The notes under the pieces: generated by a model | Seen by the model: only the letters and a program-made list of their open reading frames with translations | Database searches by the model: none | What the model was told of the DNA's origin: nothing | DNA from: Chelatococcus composti | Lineage (GTDB): Bacteria > Pseudomonadota > Alphaproteobacteria > Rhizobiales > Beijerinckiaceae | Length of the DNA stretch: 64,000 nucleotides | Direction of reading: 5' to 3' | Assembly (NCBI RefSeq): GCF_014201415.1 | Contig: NZ_JACHEH010000004.1 | Span: 434,001 to 498,000 of the forward strand | Program-made: the position numbers and the translations under genes | Shown: piece after piece, positions 55,804-63,546 of the stretch | Position numbering within the stretch: position 1 is the stretch's first letter | Layout: every line of letters starts with the position of its first letter

Positions 55804-56598
55804 GTGACCGCCGAAGTCGCCCGCCCCGGGCCGCGCGTCGGCCTTTTCGTCACCTGCCTCGTCGATCTCATGCGGCCCTCGGTCGGCTTTGCCGCCGTGA
55901 AGCTGCTGGAGGACGCGGGCTGCACCGTCGAGGTGCCGGTGCAGACCTGTTGCGGCCAGCCCGCCTACAACTCCGGCGACCGGCGCACGACGCGCGCCCT
56001 CGCCGAGCAAGTGATCGAGAACTTCCGCGGCTTCGACTATGTGGTCGCCCCCTCGGGCTCGTGCGCCGGCATGATCCGCAAGCACTACCCCGAGCTCTTC
56101 CGCGACGACCCCAACTGGCTGCCGCGCGCGACCGACCTCGCCGCCCGCACCCACGAGCTGACGAGCTTTCTCGTCGACGTGCTCAAGGTCGAGCGTGTCG
56201 AGGCGCGTTACGAGGGCCGCGTCACCTACCACGACTCCTGCTCGGGCCTGCGCGAGCTTGGCGTCGCCCGCCAGCCGCGCAAGCTGCTGAAGACGGTGGA
56301 GGGCCTCGAACTCGTCGAGATGCGGGAAAGCGACGTGTGCTGCGGCTTCGGCGGTACCTTCGCCGTCAAATACGGTGAGATTTCCGACGCCATCGTGTCG
56401 AAGAAGACGGAGAACATCGCCGAGAGCGGCGCCGATACCCTGCTGGCGGGTGATCTCGGCTGTCTCATGAACATGGCCGGCAAGCTCGCCCGCGAGGGCA
56501 AGGCGACGAAGGTGCGGCACGTGGCCGAGGTGCTCGCCGGCATGACGGACGACGCGCCCATCGCAGCCGCACCGGCGCGGCGGAGCGAGAGCGCGTGA
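55804..56598 (+). CDS. lutA: Lactate-utilisation protein A, (Fe-S)-binding
   Basis: 264 residues from GTG 55804, with GGGAGA 7 nt upstream; this gives VGLFVTCLVD eleven residues in, as in relatives. Other starts in frame are ATG 55738 (no ribosome site) and TTG 55714, which has AAGGAGG only 4 nt before it. Two CCG domains are visible: VPVQTCCGQPAYNSGD and VCCGFGGTFAVKYGE. LutA/LldE forms with LutB and LutC a membrane-linked L-lactate dehydrogenase. lutB follows after an unusually long 341-base gap. Confidence 0.88.
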   Translation: MTAEVARPGPRVGLFVTCLVDLMRPSVGFAAVKLLEDAGCTVEVPVQTCCGQPAYNSGDRRTTRALAEQVIENFRGFDYVVAPSGSCAGMIRKHYPELFRDDPNWLPRATDLAARTHELTSFLVDVLKVERVEARYEGRVTYHDSCSGLRELGVARQPRKLLKTVEGLELVEMRESDVCCGFGGTFAVKYGEISDAIVSKKTENIAESGADTLLAGDLGCLMNMAGKLAREGKATKVRHVAEVLAGMTDDAPIAAAPARRSESA

Positions 56599-56782
56599 TC
56601 CCCGGCGCATCACGCCCTATTAGACGAAAGGCGAATTGTCGCGGGCGCCGTCCCGTGGTGCGACTTTGGTTGTCGTCGTTTCAGGGGCAACGGCATCAGG
56701 GACGAGGGAATTTTACCGGCCGCACGACAACGACAAGAACGGACGGCCAACAGCTCCACAGAGGGGAGCGGCAAACCGCCAC

Positions 56783-56822
56783 CGGGCAGACGGGAGGCCG
56801 CGTGCGATCTCCCGTCTGCCCG
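56783..56822. repeat. 14-bp perfect inverted repeat upstream of lutB
   Basis: CGGGCAGACGGGAG (56783-56796) is followed after 12 bases by its exact complement CTCCCGTCTGCCCG (56809-56822). No T run follows, so it is not a standard terminator on either strand. It may still be a weak terminator after lutA or an operator. It is 64 bases before the lutB promoter. Confidence 0.75.
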
Positions 56823-56886
56823 TCCATACCCTGCCTGCCCGCTTCCTCCGCTTCTTCCAGCCCTGCCTTTACCTCGCCCGTCGCGC

Positions 56887-56915
56887 TTGACGCGCGCGGT
56901 CCAGCCTTCTGATAT
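56887..56915 (+). promoter_or_regulatory. Probable sigma-70-type promoter of lutB
   Basis: TTGACG (56887-56892), a 17-bp spacer and TGATAT (56910-56915) precede the lutB ATG by 24 bases. The -35 is near-consensus, the -10 only partly. A GAGGGA ribosome site lies between it and the ATG. It would let lutBC be transcribed apart from lutA. Confidence 0.45.
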
Positions 56916-56939
56916 GCTGACCGCCCGAGGGACAAAGAC

Positions 56940-58376
56940 ATGACCCTTCACCCCACTTCCCCGAAGTTCAAGGAAAACGCCCGCCAGGCGCTCGGCGACG
57001 CTCAATTGCAGAAAGCGCTCGGCAATGTGCGGCAGGGCTTCATCGACAAGCGCGTCCACGCGGCGGAGCGTCTGCCCGAGTTCGAGGCGCTCCGGGACTC
57101 GGCGCGGGACATCAAGAACCACACCCTCGCGCACCTCGACCTCTATCTCGAGCGCTACGAGCAGGCGGTGACGGCGGCCGGCGGGCACGTTCACTTCGCG
57201 CGCACGGCCAAGGAGGCGTGCGACATCGTCGGCTCCATCTGCCAGCGCCTCGGGGCGAAGACCGTCACCAAGGGCAAGTCCATGATTGCCGAGGAGATCG
57301 GGCTCAACGCCCATCTCGAAAGCCTCGGCATGGAGGCGGTGGAGACCGATCTCGGCGAATACATCATCCAGCTCAGGAACGAGCCGCCGTCGCACATCAT
57401 CGCACCGGCCGTGCATCTCACCAAGGAGCAGGTGGCGTCTGACTTCCGCCGCGTGCACAAGGGCCTCGACAAGGACCGGGACCTGTCCGAGCCGGTGACG
57501 CTCCTCGGTGAGGCGCGCCAGGTGCTGCGCGAGCGCTTCCTCGCCGCCGATGTCGGGATCACGGGGGCGAACTTCCTCGTCGCGGAAACGGGCACCTCGA
57601 TCATCGTCACCAACGAGGGCAACGGCGACCTGACGCAGACCCTGCCCAAGGCGCACATCGTGCTGGCCTCGATCGAGAAGCTGGTGCCAACGCTTGAGGA
57701 CGTATCGCAGATCCTGCGCGTGCTTGCCCGCTCGGCGACCGGGCAGGACATGTCGGTCTACACCACCTTCTCCACCGGGCCGCGGCGGCCGGGCGACCCC
57801 GACGGGCCGAACGAGTACCACGTCGTCATCGTCGACAACGGGCGCTCGGCGATGCTGGGCACCGACTTCCAGGACATGCTGCGCTGCATCCGCTGCGGGG
57901 CCTGCATGAACCACTGCCCCGTCTACCACGCCGTTGGCGGCCACGCCTATGGCTGGGTCTATCCCGGGCCCATGGGGGCGGTGCTGACGCCGAGCCTCAT
58001 CGGCGTGGACAAGGCCGGGCACCTGCCGAACGCCTCCACCTTCTGCGGCCGCTGCGAGAGCGTGTGCCCCGTGCGCATCCCGCTGCCGAAGATGATGCGC
58101 CACTGGCGCGAGCGCGAGTTCGAGCGCCACCTCACGCCAGCGACCGTCCGCTCGGGCCTCTCGGTCTGGGGCTACTTCGCGCGCCGCCCGACGCTCTACC
58201 GCATCGCCACCAGCCTCGCCATGCGTGCACTCGCCTTCGCCGGCGCCGGCAAGGGGCGGCTGAGCTGGCTGCCCGGCGCCGGCGGCTGGACGCGCTATCG
58301 CGACTTCCCTGCCCCGCAGGGGGCCTCCTTCCAGGAGCGCTGGCGCAAGGAGCGCGCCAACCGCAAGGTGGCCTGA
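56940..58376 (+). CDS. lutB: Lactate-utilisation protein B, iron-sulfur
   Basis: 478 residues. The N-terminal LUD-type domain has TVTKGKSMIAEEIGLNAHLE and FLVAETGTSIIVTNEGNGDL. Two 4Fe-4S clusters of the ferredoxin type start at about Cys316 (CIRCGACMNHCPVYH) and Cys369 (CGRCESVCPVRIP). It accepts electrons from lactate oxidation in the LutABC complex. The gene starts after the 341-base gap and is followed by lutC 30 bases after its stop. Confidence 0.93.
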   Translation: MTLHPTSPKFKENARQALGDAQLQKALGNVRQGFIDKRVHAAERLPEFEALRDSARDIKNHTLAHLDLYLERYEQAVTAAGGHVHFARTAKEACDIVGSICQRLGAKTVTKGKSMIAEEIGLNAHLESLGMEAVETDLGEYIIQLRNEPPSHIIAPAVHLTKEQVASDFRRVHKGLDKDRDLSEPVTLLGEARQVLRERFLAADVGITGANFLVAETGTSIIVTNEGNGDLTQTLPKAHIVLASIEKLVPTLEDVSQILRVLARSATGQDMSVYTTFSTGPRRPGDPDGPNEYHVVIVDNGRSAMLGTDFQDMLRCIRCGACMNHCPVYHAVGGHAYGWVYPGPMGAVLTPSLIGVDKAGHLPNASTFCGRCESVCPVRIPLPKMMRHWREREFERHLTPATVRSGLSVWGYFARRPTLYRIATSLAMRALAFAGAGKGRLSWLPGAGGWTRYRDFPAPQGASFQERWRKERANRKVA

Positions 58377-58406
58377 GCCAGTGACGTTTCCGGGAGCGAA
58401 CAGCCC

Positions 58407-59081
58407 ATGAGCAACGCCCGCGCCGAAATCCTCGCCAACATCCGCCGCTCGCTCGGTGTCACCGGCACGGAGGCGCCACGCCGCAGCGCGGTGGACGAGC
58501 GCATCGAGCGCGCGCCCAGAGGCATCATCCCCGCCCGCGGCCAGGTGACGGGCGCCGAGCGCATCGCCCTTTTCAGGGCCGAGGCGGAGCGGGCGCAGGC
58601 CACCGTCACCACAGTCGCCTCGGCGAATGCTGTGCCGGCGGCGGTTACCGACTACCTGCGCCGCCACAACCTGCCGGCCGCGGTGCGCATGGGCGCGGAC
58701 GAGCGGCTCGCCGCCATGCCGTGGGGCGAAACCTCGCTCGAGATCACAAAGGGGCCGAGCAGCGGGAGCGACCTCAACGGCGTCAGCCACGCCTTCGCCG
58801 GCGTGGTCGAGTCGGGCACGCTCGTCCTCGTCTCGGGCGAGGACAACCCGACGACCCTCAACTTCCTGCCCGACAACCACATCGTCGTCGTCAACGCCAG
58901 GGATATCGCCGGCGACTATGAGGAGGTGTGGGGCCGAATCCGCTTCACCTACGGCAAGGGGCAGATGCCGCGCACGGTGAACTTCGTGACGGGCCCCTCG
59001 CGCTCCGGCGACATCGAGCAGACGCTGCTGCTCGGCGCCCACGGCCCGCGCCGCGTGCATATCGTCGTCGTGGAAGGCTGA
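58407..59081 (+). CDS. lutC: Lactate-utilisation protein C (LUD domain)
   Basis: 224 residues. The LUD (YkgG) core is visible in GVSHAFAGVVESGTLVLVSG, DNPTTLNFLPDNHIVVVNAR and RTVNFVTGPSRSGDIEQTLL; the final VHIVVVEG is also typical. LutC is the third component of the L-lactate oxidation complex. ATG 58407 follows a weak GGGAG site. The gene ends 52 bases before the convergent Gdx/SugE gene. Confidence 0.92.
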   Translation: MSNARAEILANIRRSLGVTGTEAPRRSAVDERIERAPRGIIPARGQVTGAERIALFRAEAERAQATVTTVASANAVPAAVTDYLRRHNLPAAVRMGADERLAAMPWGETSLEITKGPSSGSDLNGVSHAFAGVVESGTLVLVSGEDNPTTLNFLPDNHIVVVNARDIAGDYEEVWGRIRFTYGKGQMPRTVNFVTGPSRSGDIEQTLLLGAHGPRRVHIVVVEG

Positions 59082-59133
59082 AACGAAGACCCTGCGGAGG
59101 GGGCTGGCGGGCGCTCACGCCGCCCCGCGTCGA

Positions 59134-59457
59134 TCAGGCGGCGGGCGTGACGAGCTTCAGCCCGATGATGCCGGCGACGATGAGGCCGATGCAGGCGAGC
59201 CGCAGCGCATCTGCGGCCTCGCCGAACAGCATGATGCCGAGCATCACCGTGCCCACCGTGCCGACACCGGTCCACACGGCATAGGCTGTGCCGAGCGGCA
59301 GGTTCTTGAGGGCAAGGCCGAGGAGGCCCAGGCTCGCGACCATCGAGACGATCGTGAACGCCGTCGGCAGCGGGCGGCTGAAGCCTTCGGTGAACTTGAG
59401 GCCGACGGCCCAGCCCACCTCGAAGAGCCCCGCGAGGAGGAGATAGATCCAAGCCAT
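59134..59457 (-). CDS. gdx: SMR-family exporter, guanidinium (Gdx/SugE) type
   Basis: 107 residues with four hydrophobic helices from ATG 59457. The Gdx-type signatures are MAWIYLLLAGLFEVGWAVGL (Glu13 and Trp16), KFTEGFSRPLPTAF and NLPLGTAYAVWTGVGTVG. Glu13 binds the guanidinium/proton in Gdx homodimers; the broader drug-exporter (Qac) subtype differs at these positions. The enzyme exports guanidinium in exchange for protons across the inner membrane. It lies 164 bases after the ornithine cyclodeaminase gene in the same orientation and may be read from that transcript or its own promoter. Confidence 0.88.
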   Translation of the reverse strand: MAWIYLLLAGLFEVGWAVGLKFTEGFSRPLPTAFTIVSMVASLGLLGLALKNLPLGTAYAVWTGVGTVGTVMLGIMLFGEAADALRLACIGLIVAGIIGLKLVTPAA

Positions 59458-59514
59458 GAGGCATGGTCCTGTCGTTGGTCCGCCCGCACCTGAACGTCGG
59501 GCGGTGTGGCGGCA

Positions 59515-59568
59515 GGGGCGTCCCGGCCGGGAAGGTCCCGGCACGAGCCGGGGCGGGGTCGTCCCCAC
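59515..59568 (-). promoter_or_regulatory. Possible guanidine-II-like hairpin pair upstream of gdx
   Basis: The minus-strand leader has a 6-bp hairpin GTGGGG-ACGA-CCCCGC (59568-59553) with the ACGA loop characteristic of guanidine-II (mini-ykkC) hairpins, followed after 28 nt by GGG-ACGC-CCC (59524-59515), whose loop is ACGC instead of ACGR. Two such hairpins upstream of a gdx gene would be expected for this riboswitch, but the second loop deviates and competing pairings exist. This is a weak call. Confidence 0.22.
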
Positions 59569-59621
59569 GGCGCAAGAGGTGGGAGGCGCGCCGCCTGCCG
59601 TCAAGGGCAGGCGACCGTCGA

Positions 59622-60554
59622 TCAGCCCCGCTGCCGGATGAGGCGCGCCGCCGCGAGATCCTCGAGCGCGTAGCCGACGGACTTGAAGAGGGTGATCTCG
59701 TCCTCACGCGTGCGGCCGGGATGGGCGCCGGTGACGAGTTCCTTCAGGTCGGCGCGGATGTCGCTCTCGGCAATGATGCCCGCGGCCAGCGGCTGGGCGA
59801 GGTCGCCGGCAAGGACGGCGCCCGGACGCAGGTCGACGAACAGGCTCGCGCGCTTCACCGCCTCGTCGTCGCACTCGCGCATGTCGGCCTTGAAGCCGCC
59901 GACGAGGTCGAGATGGGCGCCAGGCTTGAGCCATGCGCCCTTGACCACCGGCTGCGTCGCGCTGGTGCAGCAGGAGATGACGTCCGCCGCTGCGGCGCTC
60001 GCGGCGAGATCCTTGCAGACCTCGGCCTTCAGCCCTTCCTGCGCGAGGGCGGCGACGATGGCCGCCGCCTTGTCCGGATTGCGGCCGTAGATCTCGATGC
60101 GGGAGAACGAGCGCACGCTCGCGTGGGCCGCCGCCATGTTGGCGGAGAGCTGGCCGGTGCCGACGACGAGCAGGTGGCGGGCATCGGCACGCGCCAGCCG
60201 CTTGGCGGCGACCGCCGAGGCCGCCGCGGTGCGGCGCACGGTGAGCTCGTCACCCTCGTAAACGCCCTTCAGGCGGCCGTCGGCCCCGTCGAAGAGGAGG
60301 TAGGCGGCGTTGATTGTGGAAAGGCCAAGCCTCGTGTTGCCGGGGAAGAACGTGACCACCTTAACGCCGATGCTGTCGCCGCCGATCCAGGCCGGCATCA
60401 GGAGCAGCGTGCCATCCTCGCCCTTCGGGTTGGCGACTGTGAAGCTCTGGCGCTGCGGCACCTCGGCCCCCGTCGCGAACATCTCCTCGAGGGCGGCGAT
60501 GAGGCCCGGCCACGGCAGGGCGGCACGGACGGCGGCAGCATCGAACGTCTTCAT
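59622..60554 (-). CDS. Ornithine cyclodeaminase family protein
   Basis: 310 residues. NAD-binding Rossmann signature HLLVVGTGQLSANMAAAHAS and the ornithine-binding K-V-V-T-F-F-P-G-N (residues near 64-72) are visible, plus LLFDGADGRLKGVYEGDELT. The family converts ornithine to proline with release of ammonia, or reduces/cyclises other amino acids; homologues are also alanine or ketimine reductases. Next to arginase and ornithine aminotransferase the ornithine reaction is likely. It lies 118 bases after rocD on the same strand and upstream of the Gdx gene. Confidence 0.87.
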   Translation of the reverse strand: MKTFDAAAVRAALPWPGLIAALEEMFATGAEVPQRQSFTVANPKGEDGTLLLMPAWIGGDSIGVKVVTFFPGNTRLGLSTINAAYLLFDGADGRLKGVYEGDELTVRRTAAASAVAAKRLARADARHLLVVGTGQLSANMAAAHASVRSFSRIEIYGRNPDKAAAIVAALAQEGLKAEVCKDLAASAAAADVISCCTSATQPVVKGAWLKPGAHLDLVGGFKADMRECDDEAVKRASLFVDLRPGAVLAGDLAQPLAAGIIAESDIRADLKELVTGAHPGRTREDEITLFKSVGYALEDLAAARLIRQRG

Positions 60555-60672
60555 GATCTGAGCGAATCCCCGTTTGAACCCCGGAGGGCCGTTCTTGCGG
60601 AAACGGCGGCCCTGCGCAATGGGCCGCCGCGCGCGGGCCCCTGCCCCGTCCGCATGGAACGGGCGCCCCGCC

Positions 60673-61884
60673 TCAGACGGAGCCGGTGAGCACGGGCTCG
60701 ATCTGCTCCATCGCCCAGTCGATCTCCTCGCGGCGGATGACGAGCGGCGGAGCGAGGCGGATGGTGTGCTCGTGCGTATCCTTGGCGAGAACGCCGCGGG
60801 CCTGCAGCGCCTCGCAGTAGCGGCGGGCGCCGCCAGCCTCCGGGTGAAGCTCGATGGCGATCATGAGACCGCGCCCGCGCACCTCGCGCACGACGTTGCT
60901 GCGCAGGCCGGCGAGCGCCTTGAGGAAATAGGCGCCCTGGACGGCCGAGTTCTCAATCATCCCCTCCTCCGTAAGCACGTTGAGCGCAGTGCGCGCAACG
61001 GCGCAGGCGAGAGGATTGCCGCCGAAGGTGGATCCGTGCTGGCCCGGCTTGAGCACGCCAAGCACCTCCGAGTTGGAGAGGACGGCCGAGACCGGATAGA
61101 AGCCGCCCGACAGGGCCTTGCCGATGAGGGTGACATCCGCCTCGATGCCCTCATGCTCCTCGGCCAGGAGCTTGCCCGTGCGGCCGAGGCCCGTCTGGAT
61201 CTCGTCGAGGATGAGCGTGATGTTGTGCCGGGTGCACAGCTCCCGCACACGCTTGAAATAGCCCGGCGGCGGAATGATGACACCCGCCTCGCCCTGGATA
61301 GGCTCGACGAGGAATCCGACGGTGTTGGGCGTGATCGCCGCCTCGAAGGCGGCCGCATCGCCGAAGGGCACGACGCGGAAGCCCGGCGCGAACGGGCCGA
61401 AGCCGCCGCGCGCGTCCGGATCCGTCGAGAAGCCCACGATGGCGATGGTGCGGCCGTGGAAGTTGTTGGCGCAGACGATGATCTCCGCCTGCCCCTCCGG
61501 CACGCCCTTGACCTCGTAGCCCCACTTGCGCACCGCCTTGATGGCGCTCTCCACCGCCTCGGCGCCGCTGTTCATGGGCAGCACCTTGTGCGAGCCGGTG
61601 AGCGCGGCGACCTCCTCGTAGAACAGCGCGAGCTGCTCGTTGCGGAACGCCCGCGAGGTCAGCGTCAGCTTCTTCGCCTGCTCGATCATGGCGGCGAGGA
61701 TCCTGGGGTGGCAGTGGCCCTGGTTGACGGCCGAATAGGCCGACAGGCAGTCGAGATAGCGTCGCCCTTCCACGTCCCACACCCACACGCCCTCGCCGCG
61801 CGCCAGCACGACGTCGAGGGGCTTGTAGTTGTGGGCGCCGAGCGCCTGTTCGAGAGCGATGAAATCGGCCGCGCGCATGGTCAT
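60673..61884 (-). CDS. rocD: Ornithine--oxo-acid aminotransferase
   Basis: 403 residues. A class III PLP aminotransferase: Lys256 in [10 protein letters not shown] and Asp228 in [41 protein letters not shown] and [14 protein letters not shown] are typical of ornithine aminotransferase, which makes glutamate semialdehyde from ornithine. The protein length is normal. The start overlaps the rocF stop by four bases, so arginase and this enzyme are translationally coupled. Confidence 0.94.
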   Translation of the reverse strand: MTMRAADFIALEQALGAHNYKPLDVVLARGEGVWVWDVEGRRYLDCLSAYSAVNQGHCHPRILAAMIEQAKKLTLTSRAFRNEQLALFYEEVAALTGSHKVLPMNSGAEAVESAIKAVRKWGYEVKGVPEGQAEIIVCANNFHGRTIAIVGFSTDPDARGGFGPFAPGFRVVPFGDAAAFEAAITPNTVGFLVEPIQGEAGVIIPPPGYFKRVRELCTRHNITLILDEIQTGLGRTGKLLAEEHEGIEADVTLIGKALSGGFYPVSAVLSNSEVLGVLKPGQHGSTFGGNPLACAVARTALNVLTEEGMIENSAVQGAYFLKALAGLRSNVVREVRGRGLMIAIELHPEAGGARRYCEALQARGVLAKDTHEHTIRLAPPLVIRREEIDWAMEQIEPVLTGSV

Positions 61885-62879
61885 GATGTGGTCTCCGCAA
61901 AGGTTGCGGCGGCGCGGGCGACGCTGCGCTGGCCGGTGGGCCGGTCGAGCACGGAGCGTCCGAAGAGGCTCGCCGCCAGCTCGGCGAGCACGACCGCGCT
62001 GCGTCCGCGCTCGTCGAGGAAGGGATTGAGCTCGACGATGTCGAGCGAGCCGACGAGGCCGCTGTCGTGCAGCATTTCCATCACGAGATGGGCCTCGCGG
62101 TAGGTCGCGCCGCCGGGCACGGGCGTGCCCGCGCCGGGCGCAACCTCAGGGTCAAGGAAATCGACGTCGAGGCTGACGTGCAGGTGCGTGCGCTCCGGAT
62201 CGAGCCCGGCGAGGATGCGGCGCAGCAGAACCGAGACGCCAAACTCGTCGATCAGGCGCATGTCGACACCGTCGAGGCCGTGCCGGGCGATAGCCTGCCG
62301 CTCCTCCTGGTCGATGGAGCGCAGGCCGAAGAGATGCACGTTCCTTGCGTCGAGCGGCGGGAAGCGATGCCCGCCGAGGACCGGCTGCAGGCTCTCCTCT
62401 CCGCACAGCAGGGAAACCGGCATGCCGTGGATGTTGCCGGAGGGCGTGGTGACAGGCGTGTTGAAGTCGGCATGGGCGTCGAGCCACAGCAGCACGAGCT
62501 CACGCCCCGTCGCCGCACAATGTCGCGCGACGGCGCTCACGGTGCCCATGGAAATGCTGTGGTCGCCGCCCATGAAGACCGGCACCTGGCCAGCCTCGAG
62601 GATGGCGAGCGCCCGCTCGTGCGCCGCCCGGACATAGCCGGCGACGGTGCCCGCGTTGCGGCAGCGCGCGACGAGTGCTTCCGGCAGGTCGCGATCCGCA
62701 ACCACCAGCGGCGTCACGTCGCCGTGGTCGTACACCCGGTGGCCGAGCGCCGTCAGCCGCGCCGCAAGGCCGGCCGTGCGCAGGGCGGCCGGGCCCATCA
62801 GCGTGCCGGCAACGGCGCCGCCGGCCTCGAGAGGAATGCCGAGAAGGCCAATATCCCGCGGCCCTGCAATCTCCTTCAC
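61881..62879 (-). CDS. rocF: Arginase
   Basis: 332 residues of the ureohydrolase family. The manganese ligands are present: His107 in G-G-D-H-S, Asp134, His136 and Asp138 in L-D-A-H-A-D-F, and Asp238 and Asp240 in [21 protein letters not shown] carries the arginine-binding Ser/Asn of the arginase branch. It hydrolyses arginine to ornithine and urea. It is the first gene of the rocF-rocD-ocd set and is divergent from an Lrp-type regulator. Confidence 0.95.
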   Translation of the reverse strand: MKEIAGPRDIGLLGIPLEAGGAVAGTLMGPAALRTAGLAARLTALGHRVYDHGDVTPLVVADRDLPEALVARCRNAGTVAGYVRAAHERALAILEAGQVPVFMGGDHSISMGTVSAVARHCAATGRELVLLWLDAHADFNTPVTTPSGNIHGMPVSLLCGEESLQPVLGGHRFPPLDARNVHLFGLRSIDQEERQAIARHGLDGVDMRLIDEFGVSVLLRRILAGLDPERTHLHVSLDVDFLDPEVAPGAGTPVPGGATYREAHLVMEMLHDSGLVGSLDIVELNPFLDERGRSAVVLAELAASLFGRSVLDRPTGQRSVARAAATFAETTS

Positions 62880-63012
62880 CCTCGTCGTCCCCCTTTGCCA
62901 GAATCGACTCTGGCCGGAAGGTGGGAGCCGGTTTCTCTAACGAAAAGGCAGCAATGTGTTACGATATGCCATTCTTCTGACATAACGACAGGGAAAGGTA
63001 GCGTTTCGCCAC

Positions 63013-63438
63013 ATGGCCGACCTTGACGAGATCGACCGCCGCCTCATCGACCTCCTGCGCAAGGACGGGCGCATGCCGGCGGCCACTTTGGCGCGCATCC
63101 TCGGCGTCTCACGCGCCACGGTGCAGAACCGCATCGACCGCCTCATCAGCCGGGGCGTCCTCGTCGGCTTCACGGCGCGGCTGCGCAGCGATGTCGAGAC
63201 CGTGCCCGTGCGGGCGCTGACGATGATCGAGGCCCGCGCCACTGACAACCGCCCGGTCATCGCCGCCATCCGCGGCATTCCCGAGGTGGCGCGCATCTAC
63301 TCCACCAACGGACGCTGGGATGTCGTGGTGGAGATCCACGCCAGCGACCTCGCCACGCTCGACCGCGTGCTGACGGAAATCCGTTCCATCCGCGGCGTCA
63401 CCCACACAGAGACGAACATCCTGCTGACGGAACTCTAG
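63013..63438 (+). CDS. Lrp/AsnC-family transcriptional regulator
   Basis: 141 residues. The N-terminal helix-turn-helix (about 1-52: DLDEIDRRLIDLLRKDGRMP, LARILGVSRATVQNRIDRLI) and the C-terminal RAM domain (about 65-141: LTMIEARATDNRPVIAAIRG, WDVVVEIHASDLATLDRVL) match the family. It is divergent from rocF with a 133-base gap that is AT-rich on its right half. By position it probably controls arginase in response to an amino acid such as arginine or ornithine, as known for other Lrp proteins next to rocF. Confidence 0.93.
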   Translation: MADLDEIDRRLIDLLRKDGRMPAATLARILGVSRATVQNRIDRLISRGVLVGFTARLRSDVETVPVRALTMIEARATDNRPVIAAIRGIPEVARIYSTNGRWDVVVEIHASDLATLDRVLTEIRSIRGVTHTETNILLTEL

Positions 63439-63546
63439 CCACCTGCGACCTTTAATATTAACAAGATATCAACAGACAACTTCTGATTGTGCAGACTCAA
63501 GCGGCCCTTCTAGCCTGCAGATAAAACGGCGCAGCGGGAGGGTTCC

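Larger units (their letters stand above)
56599..56939. other. 341-base gap between lutA and lutB
   Basis: The gap holds a perfect 14-bp inverted repeat at 56783-56822 and a probable promoter at 56887-56915, both listed separately. I see no supported gene in it. Confidence 0.7.

Noticed and set aside
56610-59060. 816-codon open frame opposite lutB and lutC
   Set aside because: Antisense to conserved genes; low-complexity and no motif.
59593-59613. Hairpin after ornithine cyclodeaminase as an intrinsic terminator
   Set aside because: An 8-bp stem (CGCCTGCC/GGCAGGCG on the minus strand) exists but no T run follows, so I cannot claim that transcription stops before gdx.
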